Source: Streptantibioticus silvisoli
GTDB taxonomy: Bacteria; Actinomycetota; Actinomycetes; Streptomycetales; Streptomycetaceae
Assembly (NCBI RefSeq): GCF_027947535.2
Contig: NZ_JAAGKO020000020.1
Span: 62,001 to 126,000, forward strand
Length of the DNA stretch: 64,000 nucleotides
Direction: 5' to 3'
The number at the start of each line of letters is the position of its first letter. Within the stretch, counting starts at the first letter, position 1. The notes under the pieces were generated by a model. The model made no database searches and had not been told where the DNA came from. It worked only from the letters and a program-made list of their open reading frames with translations. The position numbers and the translations under genes are program-made. Below are positions 1 to 9,130 of this stretch, piece by piece.

Positions 1-696
1 GGGAAGCCCCTCGCGCTCCTCGACGGACACCCCTTGTTGTGGCACGTGCACCAGCGTTGTCTCGAAGCCGACAGGATCACGGAGGCCGTCGTGGCCACCG
101 ACGACGACCGCATCCGCGCAGCCTGCGAGGACCTGGGCATCCGCTGCCTGATGACTGGTGAACACGCCACCGGAACGGACCGCGTGGCCGAGTGCGCCCG
201 CCACCTGGATGCCGACGCGATCATCAACGTCCAGGGCGACGAACCGTTTATCGACCCCGACGCCATCGACGCGGTGTCCCTCGCCCTGGCCGAATCACCT
301 GCCGACGCGCTCGTCGTCGTCAACGCCTGCGCGGAGTTGCGATCGCCGGCAGCCGCCATCGACCACAACGTCGTCAAGGCGGTCACCGCCACGTCCGGCA
401 ACGCCCTGCTGTTCTCCCGGCAGCCCATCCCCTATCCCCGCGACGCCCATCCGACGTACCTCCGGCAACTCGGCCTCTACGGCTTCACCCCGGAAGCCCT
501 GCGAACGTTCAGCTCTCTACCGCAAGGCCCGCTGGAGCAAGCCGAAGGCATCGAAATGCTGCGCTTCATCGAGCACGGCCACCAGGTCCGCACGGTGCTC
601 GTCGCCGACGACGGCATGGCCGTGGATACCCCTGAAGACCTTCGGCGAGCGAGCCGGTTGGAAAAGGAGCGGCGTTCGGCCGCACTGCTTCCGTGA
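1..696 (+). CDS. kdsB: CMP-KDO synthetase-like cytidylyltransferase (5' end missing)
   Basis: The reading frame is open from base 1, so the start codon lies outside the window. Only about 15 N-terminal residues seem to be missing, because the first residues (GKPLALLDGHPLLWHV) match the Gly-Lys-Pro-Leu signature near the N terminus of 3-deoxy-manno-octulosonate cytidylyltransferases. Further family motifs are ATDDDRI, TGTDRVAE, INVQGDEPFI and FSRQPIPYPRD. The family transfers CMP from CTP to KDO or a related sugar acid. KDO belongs to Gram-negative lipopolysaccharide, so in an actinomycete the substrate is probably another ulosonic acid used in a cell-wall glycan or a secondary metabolite. The gene converges on the defence operon that follows. 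The family assignment is firm; the substrate is inference. Confidence 0.88.
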   Translation, partial: GKPLALLDGHPLLWHVHQRCLEADRITEAVVATDDDRIRAACEDLGIRCLMTGEHATGTDRVAECARHLDADAIINVQGDEPFIDPDAIDAVSLALAESPADALVVVNACAELRSPAAAIDHNVVKAVTATSGNALLFSRQPIPYPRDAHPTYLRQLGLYGFTPEALRTFSSLPQGPLEQAEGIEMLRFIEHGHQVRTVLVADDGMAVDTPEDLRRASRLEKERRSAALLP

Positions 697-960
697 AGTA
701 CTCTGCCCTACATGTCGGTTGACCTCGGTCGGCTCGTCCACAGTGCGCCCGGCCCGGTGCGGGTGGGGACGCGCAGCACATGCCGCCGGCCCCAACCCAG
801 CACCGCCGCCTGACGGCCGTTTCGCACTGCGCGACGTCAGGACACTCGACAGACAGTGCTCCGTGTGCGGCCGACGGACGCGGCCTCTGCCTCCGCGACG
901 AACAGCCGGAGGACCGCGACAGCCATGGCGTCCTGCTGAGCTCATCGTCGCAGAAGAAGT

Positions 961-3900
961 TCACCCATCGTCGTCTTCCCTCTCGGGCTCCGTGGCCAGC
1001 CCGGCGGCGTCCATCAGATCCGGGTCCAGGTCGTCCCCCGTCATGCTCCACTGCCCCAGCTCTTCAGTGGACTCCACCATCTCCCCTCCTGGACTCACAT
1101 CACTCTCTGCGAGCATCGGCAAGACGTACGCCTGGGCCAGTCCCGCCAGGTGAAGGGGGAGCGGCAGGGACAGCGCCGCGGCATAGTCCGGTGCCTGGCG
1201 CAGCTGGTGTACGGCGAGAGCCAGTGCCTCAGGCTCGTCGGGCTTGCCCAGTGTGGGGGCGGCCGGGTCGTCCTCCACGTGACAGCCAAGAACCGCGATC
1301 TCGACCAAGGTCGGGTTCCAGGCGTTGGTACCTGCCTGTGAGGTGAGGTTGCCCGCGGCGTTGACTCGGGTGGCCAGGCGGTCGAGGGCGGGCGAGACCG
1401 CATGGGTACCGGGGCGTTCCGTGGTGCTGTAGAAGATCCGGTCACGTGAGGGGGCCTCACCCTGCGGCGGGACGGTCTGGGCCCAGAAGCCAGCCGGCTG
1501 TCCGTGCGGCTTACCGGGTTCCGCCAGGCCCCACCACTGCGCGGTCTCCCGTCCGCCACACCCGCGGACGCGCACAAGGCGGAGTTCGTCGTCGAGCCGG
1601 CCCTCGGGGGCGTGGCCCGTCTGGATCAAGTCCCGCTCGGTCCGGCCGTCCTGCAGCCACGGCCAGTGCAGCCTGCTGTTCTGCGCGTGGGTGATCAGCG
1701 CGGTGGGCTGACCGCGCAGGGAGTGCAGTACGCGCTGCAGGAACGCCGAGGTCTCCCTGCGCTGCTGGGCGAGGTTGGTACGCCACTGCTTGCCGGTCAC
1801 TCGCGGTGTCTTGGAGCGCGGGGCACCGTCCTGTAGGTCGGGCTCCGCGCATGCCTCAGGGTCGATCTCGGCCTGCTTCACCAGGCCGAGGAGAAAGCGC
1901 GGATACGGCACCCACTCCCCCGCGGCATCGTCCCAGCCTCGCACGGCCGCCAGTCCCGCCGCGTCCGGCAGCGGGCTGGCCAAGACGGCCACCGGCAGGT
2001 GCTTGGGCAGCCGGGTCGGGCCGTCCTTGCGGCGCTTCACCATCCAGACGGCGGCGTACTGAAGTCCGTCGGGCAGGTCGTCCCCGAGCGTGTGCTGCGG
2101 CAGTACACGGACACCGAGCTGGCGCAGTCCGTCGAGCCAGGAGCTGTGGGTGCGATGCTCGGTGCTGTCCGCGTTGTCGATCTGCCGGTCGGTGGACGGG
2201 GTCACGACGAACTGGGTCAGTACCCCTGCGTCGGCACACCCCAGGCGGACGGCGAACTTGGGGTCGGTCGCCGACGGGCGGAACGTGCTGCGGTGGGCGA
2301 TCTCCACCAAGGCTAGTTCAGGGTGACCGGGGTCCGCGCCATCCGCGCACAGCCATGAGCGCAGGGCACGGCGGCGATCGCCGATGGCGGTCGCGATGGC
2401 CGCGCCCTTGGCGTTGACGGCCGGGTCGGGCACCAGCCGGTCTCCGAGTCCGTTGGCCAGGGGCAGGCACCGCAGTCGTAGGGTGAGTTCCTCCGTCCGC
2501 CACTCGAGGACGACCGGTGCTCCGGGCCTGGCTTCGTCGAAATCCCGGTCCGTGATCGCGGCGGCAGAGGCACCGCCGTCACCGTCCAGGCCCAGGGCGT
2601 GTGCGAATTGGGCCACTGCTTCCTTCCGCACCTCCGGTGACTGCCACAGCAACCGGACCTCCACCAGCGGCGGGCCGCTGTGGCGCGGTTGCTGGCCGGC
2701 GATCCGCAGCTGCGCCGCGAGGTTCGCCCTGCGCGCCTGGGTTTCGCGCAGCAGCTCGGTCTTCTTGGCGTCGTCGGTCCTGGGTTTAGGCCGCCGGTTG
2801 TCCGGTGCGCCGATGCCCTTGCCGCGTCCCCGCGTCAGATCGGGTACCCGCACCACCGTCTCGGGAAGAGCCTGTTCGGCCCACTCGGTCAGTTGGGCAC
2901 GCTGGTTGGGCATGAAGCCGGTACCGATGTCGTGTCTCCCCATCCTCGTGCTGTGGACGACGGCGGCGCGCACGCCGCGGCCTTCACCGATCCAGGAGCC
3001 CGGTTCGGCGAGAAGCTGCTCGGGGTTGGGGAAGTTGCCCGCGAGGCTGAGTCCGCGCAGGATGCCGGCGGTGTCGTTCTCCGACCAGGCGAAGGTGTCG
3101 GCTGCCCGGTCCCGGCGCAGTCGGGCGAGTGCGTAGCGCTCGGTGGCCGGCGCTCCGGGCAGCCACGGGATGGTGGGCCGCAAGTAGACCGTGGTGGACT
3201 CCCGGTAGGACAAGTTGAGGCGTTTGGTGGCGGTCCGCGGGTGCGTCGCCCATCGGCGTACGCCCCAGTGCAGATGGAGACGCGGCCTGGTGTCGAACGG
3301 CGTGGTGTGCAGGGAGATGTTGAGTACGACGGAGAACCACCACTCCTTGCGCTTGACCGTTCGGCACAGGGGCTGCGACATGAGTTCGGCGCCCTGGTCG
3401 CGAGGCCCACGAGGTACAGCTCGGAAGCGCAGCTCGCCGCCTTCGAAGCGGTAGGGATCGAGGCACAGGATGCGACGGGCCAACGCGTCGGTGGCGAGCT
3501 GGAACTGCCGGGATTCGGGGGCGGCGGTACCGCCGGCGGCGACGGGGGCGGTGAGCAGTTCGACGCCGGTGACCGGCTGCCACTCGGGCAGGTTCCGCTT
3601 GAGGTCGGCGCTGCTCGCGAGCAGCAGCGAGCGAAACCCCGGATCCTGCCCCGCGCCCTTGGGACCGAGTGTGCGCAGCCAGGCGTCCAGGAGCTGCCGC
3701 ATGGAGCGGTCCGGGAGGGGATCGGTCGCCGAGGCGGGGACGTACATCCAGAAGTCCTCGGCGATCCGATGGCTCTGCTCAGGCCTCGGCTCGACGGGGA
3801 TACGAGGACGGGGGCGGACGATCACGTCGGGGGCGAGGGTCTGCAGTACGCCGTCGAGCCGGCGAGTGGGCAGAGTCAGCTGCCGTTTCTCCTCGTCGCG

Positions 3901-4029
3901 CCCGTGATTGTGCAGTTCGAGGAGTTCCGCGTGCCAGTGTTCGGGGAAGGCGAGTGCGCGGAAGTCCTCGGTCCAGGGCTCGCCGCCCTTGGCGAGGTGG
4001 TACGCGGATCGGCGGATGTGCTGGTACAT
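961..4029 (-). CDS. pPIWI-RE family protein
   Basis: 1022 residues. The N terminus (YQHIRRSAYHLAKGG, then a helical segment with LLELHNHGRDEEKRQ) resembles the X/DUF3962 region of pPIWI-RE proteins. The C-terminal third resembles their RNase H-like PIWI module: HAQNSRLHWPWLQDG, then RVRGCGGRETAQWW near residue 815, FYSTTERP, WNPTLVEI near residue 904, and a closing helix with HQLRQAPDYAAALSLPLPLH. The family is named for conserved Arg and Glu residues and was predicted computationally to be a nucleic-acid-guided restriction factor. It is the last gene of a four-gene minus-strand operon, 81 nt after the helicase gene, and the company of a DinG-like helicase and a REase is the published context for this family. 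An acidic tail of about 40 residues is probably disordered. The family call is confident; the guide and target are unknown. Confidence 0.85.
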   Translation of the reverse strand: MYQHIRRSAYHLAKGGEPWTEDFRALAFPEHWHAELLELHNHGRDEEKRQLTLPTRRLDGVLQTLAPDVIVRPRPRIPVEPRPEQSHRIAEDFWMYVPASATDPLPDRSMRQLLDAWLRTLGPKGAGQDPGFRSLLLASSADLKRNLPEWQPVTGVELLTAPVAAGGTAAPESRQFQLATDALARRILCLDPYRFEGGELRFRAVPRGPRDQGAELMSQPLCRTVKRKEWWFSVVLNISLHTTPFDTRPRLHLHWGVRRWATHPRTATKRLNLSYRESTTVYLRPTIPWLPGAPATERYALARLRRDRAADTFAWSENDTAGILRGLSLAGNFPNPEQLLAEPGSWIGEGRGVRAAVVHSTRMGRHDIGTGFMPNQRAQLTEWAEQALPETVVRVPDLTRGRGKGIGAPDNRRPKPRTDDAKKTELLRETQARRANLAAQLRIAGQQPRHSGPPLVEVRLLWQSPEVRKEAVAQFAHALGLDGDGGASAAAITDRDFDEARPGAPVVLEWRTEELTLRLRCLPLANGLGDRLVPDPAVNAKGAAIATAIGDRRRALRSWLCADGADPGHPELALVEIAHRSTFRPSATDPKFAVRLGCADAGVLTQFVVTPSTDRQIDNADSTEHRTHSSWLDGLRQLGVRVLPQHTLGDDLPDGLQYAAVWMVKRRKDGPTRLPKHLPVAVLASPLPDAAGLAAVRGWDDAAGEWVPYPRFLLGLVKQAEIDPEACAEPDLQDGAPRSKTPRVTGKQWRTNLAQQRRETSAFLQRVLHSLRGQPTALITHAQNSRLHWPWLQDGRTERDLIQTGHAPEGRLDDELRLVRVRGCGGRETAQWWGLAEPGKPHGQPAGFWAQTVPPQGEAPSRDRIFYSTTERPGTHAVSPALDRLATRVNAAGNLTSQAGTNAWNPTLVEIAVLGCHVEDDPAAPTLGKPDEPEALALAVHQLRQAPDYAAALSLPLPLHLAGLAQAYVLPMLAESDVSPGGEMVESTEELGQWSMTGDDLDPDLMDAAGLATEPEREDDDG

Positions 4030-4110
4030 GTCCGTTCTCCATACGTTCTCGTACGTGGTCGGTCGCGCGCCGTGTCTTCGGCGGCCCTGGAAGCGGCGGG
4101 GCTCGATGTG

Positions 4111-7100
4111 TCAGTCGGCGCGCCGGGGTCCGGGCGAAGCGCCCAGGTCGCACAGCGCTTCGTAAAGCGGCTGGTAGAGCAACGTGACGAGTTCGATGTC
4201 GGCGGGGTTGGGCCCATCGGACGCGTTCTCGATGCCGGTGACGTTGAAGTAAGGGGCGAGAACGTCCCGCAGGCGTACCAGCAGTCCCGGATCGCTGGTA
4301 CGGGACCGCCTGCTCTTGTCGGCGACGGGTGCCTGCGCCGCGGCCAGTCGGGGTGCGAAGGCCGCGTCGACAAACACGACGCGGGCCGGTACACCACCGC
4401 GGACGAGGCGGCCGATGACCTGCCAGATGGTGACAAGCTGGTCCCAGACGAAGGACTCCTTCTCGTCGTCGGAGAGCGAGGAGTAGATGTAGGGGCGGGA
4501 CAACACGTGCCGCCAGACACGACGGGCGACGGTCCGAAAGGTGCCGCCCGCCGCGTCAAGACCACCGGCTTCCGTCACCAGATCGCCGAACGTCACGTCC
4601 CGGCTTTTCAGTTGCCCGCGCACGAACCGGCTCGCCCAGTCGTTGATGGCGAACACCGCCAGGGACAGGTCATCGGGACGAGGGTGGGGACGGACCAGGA
4701 AGAACACCGTCCCGAACGCCGCCACCCTCTCCTCACCGGGACGCTGGGGGGTGGTGAGAATGTTGTGCCCTCGTTCGACGGCGAGCAGAGGCGCGACGAG
4801 CAGTTCGGCGTCCGGGTCCTCGGCGAAGGCGGCGAGGTCTCCACGCCGCACCGCCCCGGTGCTCCGTGTCCGGCTTCCCGCCGGCGCCGTGCCGTCGACC
4901 GCAGCTTCCAGTTCCGCGTCGTCGGCGGCCAGCACGCGTACTCGGCCGCGCCAGCGCGGGATCTCGTCCAGGGCCATGGCGGCCACATTGGCCTCCGCGT
5001 AGCTGCCCACCAGAAGCAGCGCGCGCCTGCGGCGCTGATCGGGGATCTGAGCTAGTTCGCTCTGTAGCGGGGAGGTTGTTCCGTCTCTGCGGGGACGGGC
5101 CAGACGGTCGATCATCAGGCGCAGGACGTCCTCTCGTTTGTCGGGGTCCTGCCCGGAGAGGCGGATCGGCTGCCCGGCCGCGTCGTAGAGGAACTCGGTG
5201 CGGAACACGGTCTCCCGGATCGACCGCAGCGCCTTGCTGTGTGGTTTGAGGACCGCCCGGACGGGAGCGAGGACATGCGCGCGGGTGGACGTGCCGGCCC
5301 AGCTGGTGCCCGACATCAGCAGGACGTGAGGGCCTGCTTCCTCCCGGCCGGGATCGGCGCCGAGCTGGGGTAGGCCCAGGAGCAACTCGCGGCCCACGCC
5401 CGCGCAGCGGAAGAAGCGCAGGGTTCCGGTGCGGCGACCGTCCTTGTCGCGGGCGGCGGCCCGTTCGTCGATCAGGTACTGGAAGCCGAGGACGTTGCCC
5501 ATGGGTGCTTCGGGCAGGAGCGGCGCATAGTCGAGGGGCGGCCGGCGGGTCAGTTCGTGGCTCGCCGCGTCGAGGCGCAGCGCCGCCTCCACTTGGGGCC
5601 ACAGGAACGTCACTCGGTCCAAGCGCTGGTGCAGGGCGGCGAGCACGAGAGTGAATTCCAGCCGACGCGCGTTCAGTTCGCGCCACTCCTCGGTGAGGGG
5701 TACGTCCTCGCGTGCCGTCTCCTTGCCATCTCGGGAAGCGGATGGCGGGCGCTGCTGCGGATCCGGCGCTCCGATGAGCAGAGAGTCGAGGAGCGCGCGG
5801 ACCCGGCTGCGTGTCCGCTTCTCGTCGAGGGTATGCAGAACGTCGTGGGCAAGGGCGGTGAGCTCGTCGGCGGGCGTCAGATAAGGACCCCGCCCGCCGA
5901 GCGGATCGTCCCGGAAGGTGTCGAAGAACCCGGTGATCTCGCTGCGACGGTGCGCCCAAGGTGCCTCCGGCTCAGGGAGCTTGCGCTCTCCCGGCGCATC
6001 CCCGCCGTCCCCCTCGTCCTCGTCCTCATCCTCATACAGCGCGTTCTCGTCCTCGACGTCCACCGCCTCCGTGCCGTCCGGAGGCCACACGGACCGGCGG
6101 GGCGTCAGCGGATACCAGGCGTTCAGCAGCTTCTCCTGAAGGGTCCATGCGCTGAAGTAGTCGATTTGCGCCCAGTTCCGCAGTCCTTCATCGTCGATGA
6201 GCATGGCGTACAGCCTGTCCGCCGCGGAGCCGACGATGTCCAAGGCGGCCGACCAACGCTCCACGTCCTGGTCGGAGAGCTGCAGTCGTCCCTGCCGGGC
6301 GAGTTCGGCGATCTCGTGGGTCTGCAACTGGTCGAGCCAGGATTCGGAGACACCGGTGGTGACGAGGGTGGCCGACGGCGCGAACATCTGGTCCAGCTGC
6401 ATCTGTACGCGGTCGGCCTCATCGACGACCACGATGTCGCTGCGAAGGCACGCCAGTTCCAGGTAGCGCAGGCGTTCGGCGTTGAGCTGGCGCGGAACGG
6501 CCGTCTGGACAAGGCTGGCGGGGTTCGCCACCCAGATCAGCGCGTCCACGAGGTCGCGCGTGGCAGAGTGCCGAGGGCAAGCGCTCCACAGCGGGCAGGC
6601 ATGCGGGGTGCCCCACTCCTCCTCATCGTCGCTGTCGTCCTCGTGGGCATGCCGCCCGGCGGCGCCACGGGCACGTTCGAGTTCGCGTAGGGCATGTTCG
6701 GTCGCCATCTCCTCAGCGGCCCTGTCCCGGCGCACAGGATGCAGGCCGCCGCACGGTGCGTCGTTGTAGCGCAGCGGCTCTGATGTGTCGAGTGCGCGCA
6801 GCGCGTCCAGCGGGCAAGCGGTGCTGAGATGCCGGAAGCTCGCATCGGTGTGGGCAAGGAGCGAGTGCGCTCCTCGCGCGGCGAGCCTGCGGTGCAGCCG
6901 CTGGGTGTGCTGAGGCCGTGTGGTGCCGCCCTGGATCAGGGCAGCACTCAGGCCAAGTCCGCGGAACAGCTCGGTCAGGGTGAGCTGTTCGGCCACGTCA
7001 CCTACGACGAGTGTGGTGCGCAGGCCGTTGTGGTGCGCCCAGACGGCGAGCAGGGTCATCAGGGTCGACTTGCCGGCGCCGACCATTCCGACGAGGTGGG

Positions 7101-7869
7101 TGAGCTGGTCAAGCGGCAGCGCGGACGCCGACGCGAAGGCGGTCCCGTCCGGGGTGCGGGTGTCGAGGTCGAGGTCGTCGAGGCGCTGGGCCCAGTTGCC
7201 CGTCTTTCGGCCGCGACGCCGTTCCTCCTCGTCCATCCACCGTGCCACATCGGCGAGTTCGTCGAGCGGTACGTCCAGGGGGCCCGCGGTGGCCGGGCGT
7301 TCGGTGGTGAGGGGGTGGCCCGGGAGGGGGTCTCGTACGAGGTCGGCCGGGATGGTGACGGAGGTGCGCCGGTGGCGGCGGTCCATGAAGCGGTGCTCGC
7401 CCGCCTCCGCCTGCTCCATCGGTTTGACGGTGAAGGCTGGCAGGTCCGCGAGCGCTTCGTCGTACGCGGCAAAGCGGTCGGCGGCGACCATGAGGGGAAG
7501 CCGGTACGCCGGTTTCCCCTCCGCCGGGACACGGTACGCGCGCAGCCGTTCCGGCAGTTGCAGGTAGGCGTCCAGAGACTGCCGCCACATCCGGCCGCGG
7601 CGCATGGGCCAGAGCAGGTGCCGGGCCGCGGCCAGCGCGACCTGTTCCGCGGCGCCGATGGACAGTTTCGCGGCGCGTGCGAAAGCCAGGCCGTAGCCGC
7701 CCAGGAGCGTCCACGCTCCGTCGGCGGCGTGGCCGGGCGCCACGATCTCCATCAGTCGCAGGCCGAGTTCGACTTGGCACAGCAGGGCGGGCCGGGTCCT
7801 GGCGTGCTCTTCGGGCCAGGGGCCCAACGCGGCTATGACCGGCTGGTACCAGCTGCTGCGGTCACGCAT
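4111..7869 (-). CDS. DinG-like superfamily 2 helicase of the pPIWI-RE system
   Basis: 1252 residues. A roughly 250-residue N-terminal helical region precedes a P-loop (GMVGAGKST, near residue 262). The Walker B motif is a DEAD box (VVVDEADRVQMQ, near 480), and motif VI is QVIGRLVRGG near 1156. A Cys-bearing segment (CPLWSACPRH) sits between the P-loop and the DEAD box, in the position where DinG/XPD helicases hold an iron-sulfur cluster; whether four ligands are present cannot be settled by eye. The start codon overlaps the stop of the upstream REase gene by 8 nt, which suggests coupled translation. Established context: pPIWI-RE genes travel with a DinG-type helicase thought to open DNA or DNA-RNA hybrids for the PIWI and REase partners. 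A low-complexity acidic stretch (DEDEDEGDGG) lies in the middle of the protein. Confidence 0.82.
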   Translation of the reverse strand: MRDRSSWYQPVIAALGPWPEEHARTRPALLCQVELGLRLMEIVAPGHAADGAWTLLGGYGLAFARAAKLSIGAAEQVALAAARHLLWPMRRGRMWRQSLDAYLQLPERLRAYRVPAEGKPAYRLPLMVAADRFAAYDEALADLPAFTVKPMEQAEAGEHRFMDRRHRRTSVTIPADLVRDPLPGHPLTTERPATAGPLDVPLDELADVARWMDEEERRRGRKTGNWAQRLDDLDLDTRTPDGTAFASASALPLDQLTHLVGMVGAGKSTLMTLLAVWAHHNGLRTTLVVGDVAEQLTLTELFRGLGLSAALIQGGTTRPQHTQRLHRRLAARGAHSLLAHTDASFRHLSTACPLDALRALDTSEPLRYNDAPCGGLHPVRRDRAAEEMATEHALRELERARGAAGRHAHEDDSDDEEEWGTPHACPLWSACPRHSATRDLVDALIWVANPASLVQTAVPRQLNAERLRYLELACLRSDIVVVDEADRVQMQLDQMFAPSATLVTTGVSESWLDQLQTHEIAELARQGRLQLSDQDVERWSAALDIVGSAADRLYAMLIDDEGLRNWAQIDYFSAWTLQEKLLNAWYPLTPRRSVWPPDGTEAVDVEDENALYEDEDEDEGDGGDAPGERKLPEPEAPWAHRRSEITGFFDTFRDDPLGGRGPYLTPADELTALAHDVLHTLDEKRTRSRVRALLDSLLIGAPDPQQRPPSASRDGKETAREDVPLTEEWRELNARRLEFTLVLAALHQRLDRVTFLWPQVEAALRLDAASHELTRRPPLDYAPLLPEAPMGNVLGFQYLIDERAAARDKDGRRTGTLRFFRCAGVGRELLLGLPQLGADPGREEAGPHVLLMSGTSWAGTSTRAHVLAPVRAVLKPHSKALRSIRETVFRTEFLYDAAGQPIRLSGQDPDKREDVLRLMIDRLARPRRDGTTSPLQSELAQIPDQRRRRALLLVGSYAEANVAAMALDEIPRWRGRVRVLAADDAELEAAVDGTAPAGSRTRSTGAVRRGDLAAFAEDPDAELLVAPLLAVERGHNILTTPQRPGEERVAAFGTVFFLVRPHPRPDDLSLAVFAINDWASRFVRGQLKSRDVTFGDLVTEAGGLDAAGGTFRTVARRVWRHVLSRPYIYSSLSDDEKESFVWDQLVTIWQVIGRLVRGGVPARVVFVDAAFAPRLAAAQAPVADKSRRSRTSDPGLLVRLRDVLAPYFNVTGIENASDGPNPADIELVTLLYQPLYEALCDLGASPGPRRAD

Positions 7870-9130
7870 CGTCCACTCCGTCCTGCCCGGCGTCCCTGGC
7901 CGGCGTCATGTCGTCCGCGGGGCGATTCGCGGTGGCTCGCCGACCGGGTCCCGACGGTTCCTCCGCTCCGGTGGGAAGCGGGCCGATGAAGGCGTCCGGC
8001 CCGCGGTCACCTGACAACCGCAGCCGTGCGGCCCGCACCAGCTGCCTGTCCGTCAGCAGCCGCAGTCCGCCCGCCTGAGCGCCCCGCTCCCTGACATAGC
8101 TGTCGAGGTAGTCGCGGCGTGCGCGGACCCTGAATTCCGGAACGACCCAACAGGCCTCGTCATAGGGAGGTTCGGCGCGCACCGCGGTCGCGCTGCGGCC
8201 GAGAAAGGCGGGGTGGGCCCAGTCCTTGACGTCCACGGCCCAAACATGGCCGTCGGGGAACGTGACGCGCACGTCGTACGAGTCGAAGTTGGGCCACATC
8301 TCGACGGTGAGCCCCAGCGCCCGCAGCTCACCCTCCAGGTCGGTCTCCGCCTGTCCGGGCCCGGTGACGAACAACCGCAGCGGTTTGCGCAGTTGGCGCA
8401 GCTCTCCGACCTCTGCCGCCACCAGTTCCCGGCCGTGCGGCGCGGGACCCCGGTGCCGGCATTGATCCCGCTCGCACCACCACTCGGTGTCGGACACCGG
8501 GTGCAGCAGGGTCAGGCAGCGGTGGCAGCACAGATACAAGCCGTCCCGCCGGAACCCGGCGGGGACAGGCGCGTAGATCTCCTCGACGAGGAACCGGACC
8601 GGGTCGAGGAAGAGGTCGCAGCTGATCTCGGCCCAGTCGTCCTCGGTTAGCACGGGTTGGGTGACCAGGAGGCGGCGGAAAGCCGTGTACGACTCGGGCG
8701 ACGACATCGCGCGGCAGGCCCGTAGGGCTCCGTGGATGACCAGGCGGTCGTACTGTCGCCCGGTGCTGTCGCCGTATCCGCCTACGGCGAGTTCGTGGCA
8801 GAGCTGTGCGGGTTCCCCCGAGCCCTCGTCGATCAGCCGGTCCGCGGCGTCGAACAGGTCGGGGGGCAGCCGGTCGAGGGGCCAGCTGCTGAGGGGCCGG
8901 GCGCGGGCCCAGCGCATCATCTCGGGTACGCCGACCGGGGGCGTGGCCCCGTTGCGCAGGCACTGGAGGACCAGGGCGTCCAGGGCGCGCTGCGCACTGG
9001 GCGGGTAGGGCAGGGTGAAGGCGTCGAGGTCCCCGACGGCCGCCAGATGCAGGACGGCGGTGGCCACGTCCCGCAGCAGGACGACGTCCGGGTTGAACAG
9101 CCAGTCCGGGACGAGCTGTTGGTCAGTCAT
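7862..9130 (-). CDS. PD-(D/E)XK restriction endonuclease of the pPIWI-RE system
   Basis: 422 residues. The C-terminal half carries a restriction-endonuclease core: YDVRVTFPDGHVWAVDVKDW near residues 285-305 supplies the Asp and the D-x-K pair expected of PD-(D/E)XK nucleases. Just before it is a zinc-ribbon-like patch (LYLCCHRCL, then CERDQC). This matches the third member of the pPIWI-RE three-gene island, a REase-fold protein proposed to be the cutting subunit. The ATG start overlaps the stop of the RecB-like gene by 8 nt, and the gene overlaps the helicase downstream by 8 nt, so the three are very likely made together. The N-terminal 200 residues are helical and have no motif I recognise. 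Confidence 0.8.
   Translation of the reverse strand: MTDQQLVPDWLFNPDVVLLRDVATAVLHLAAVGDLDAFTLPYPPSAQRALDALVLQCLRNGATPPVGVPEMMRWARARPLSSWPLDRLPPDLFDAADRLIDEGSGEPAQLCHELAVGGYGDSTGRQYDRLVIHGALRACRAMSSPESYTAFRRLLVTQPVLTEDDWAEISCDLFLDPVRFLVEEIYAPVPAGFRRDGLYLCCHRCLTLLHPVSDTEWWCERDQCRHRGPAPHGRELVAAEVGELRQLRKPLRLFVTGPGQAETDLEGELRALGLTVEMWPNFDSYDVRVTFPDGHVWAVDVKDWAHPAFLGRSATAVRAEPPYDEACWVVPEFRVRARRDYLDSYVRERGAQAGGLRLLTDRQLVRAARLRLSGDRGPDAFIGPLPTGAEEPSGPGRRATANRPADDMTPARDAGQDGVDDA

Noticed and set aside
2680-5055. Long plus-strand open frame of 791 codons
   Set aside because: It lies opposite the pPIWI-RE and helicase genes, has no family motifs, and is explained by the GC-rich third positions of the real genes.
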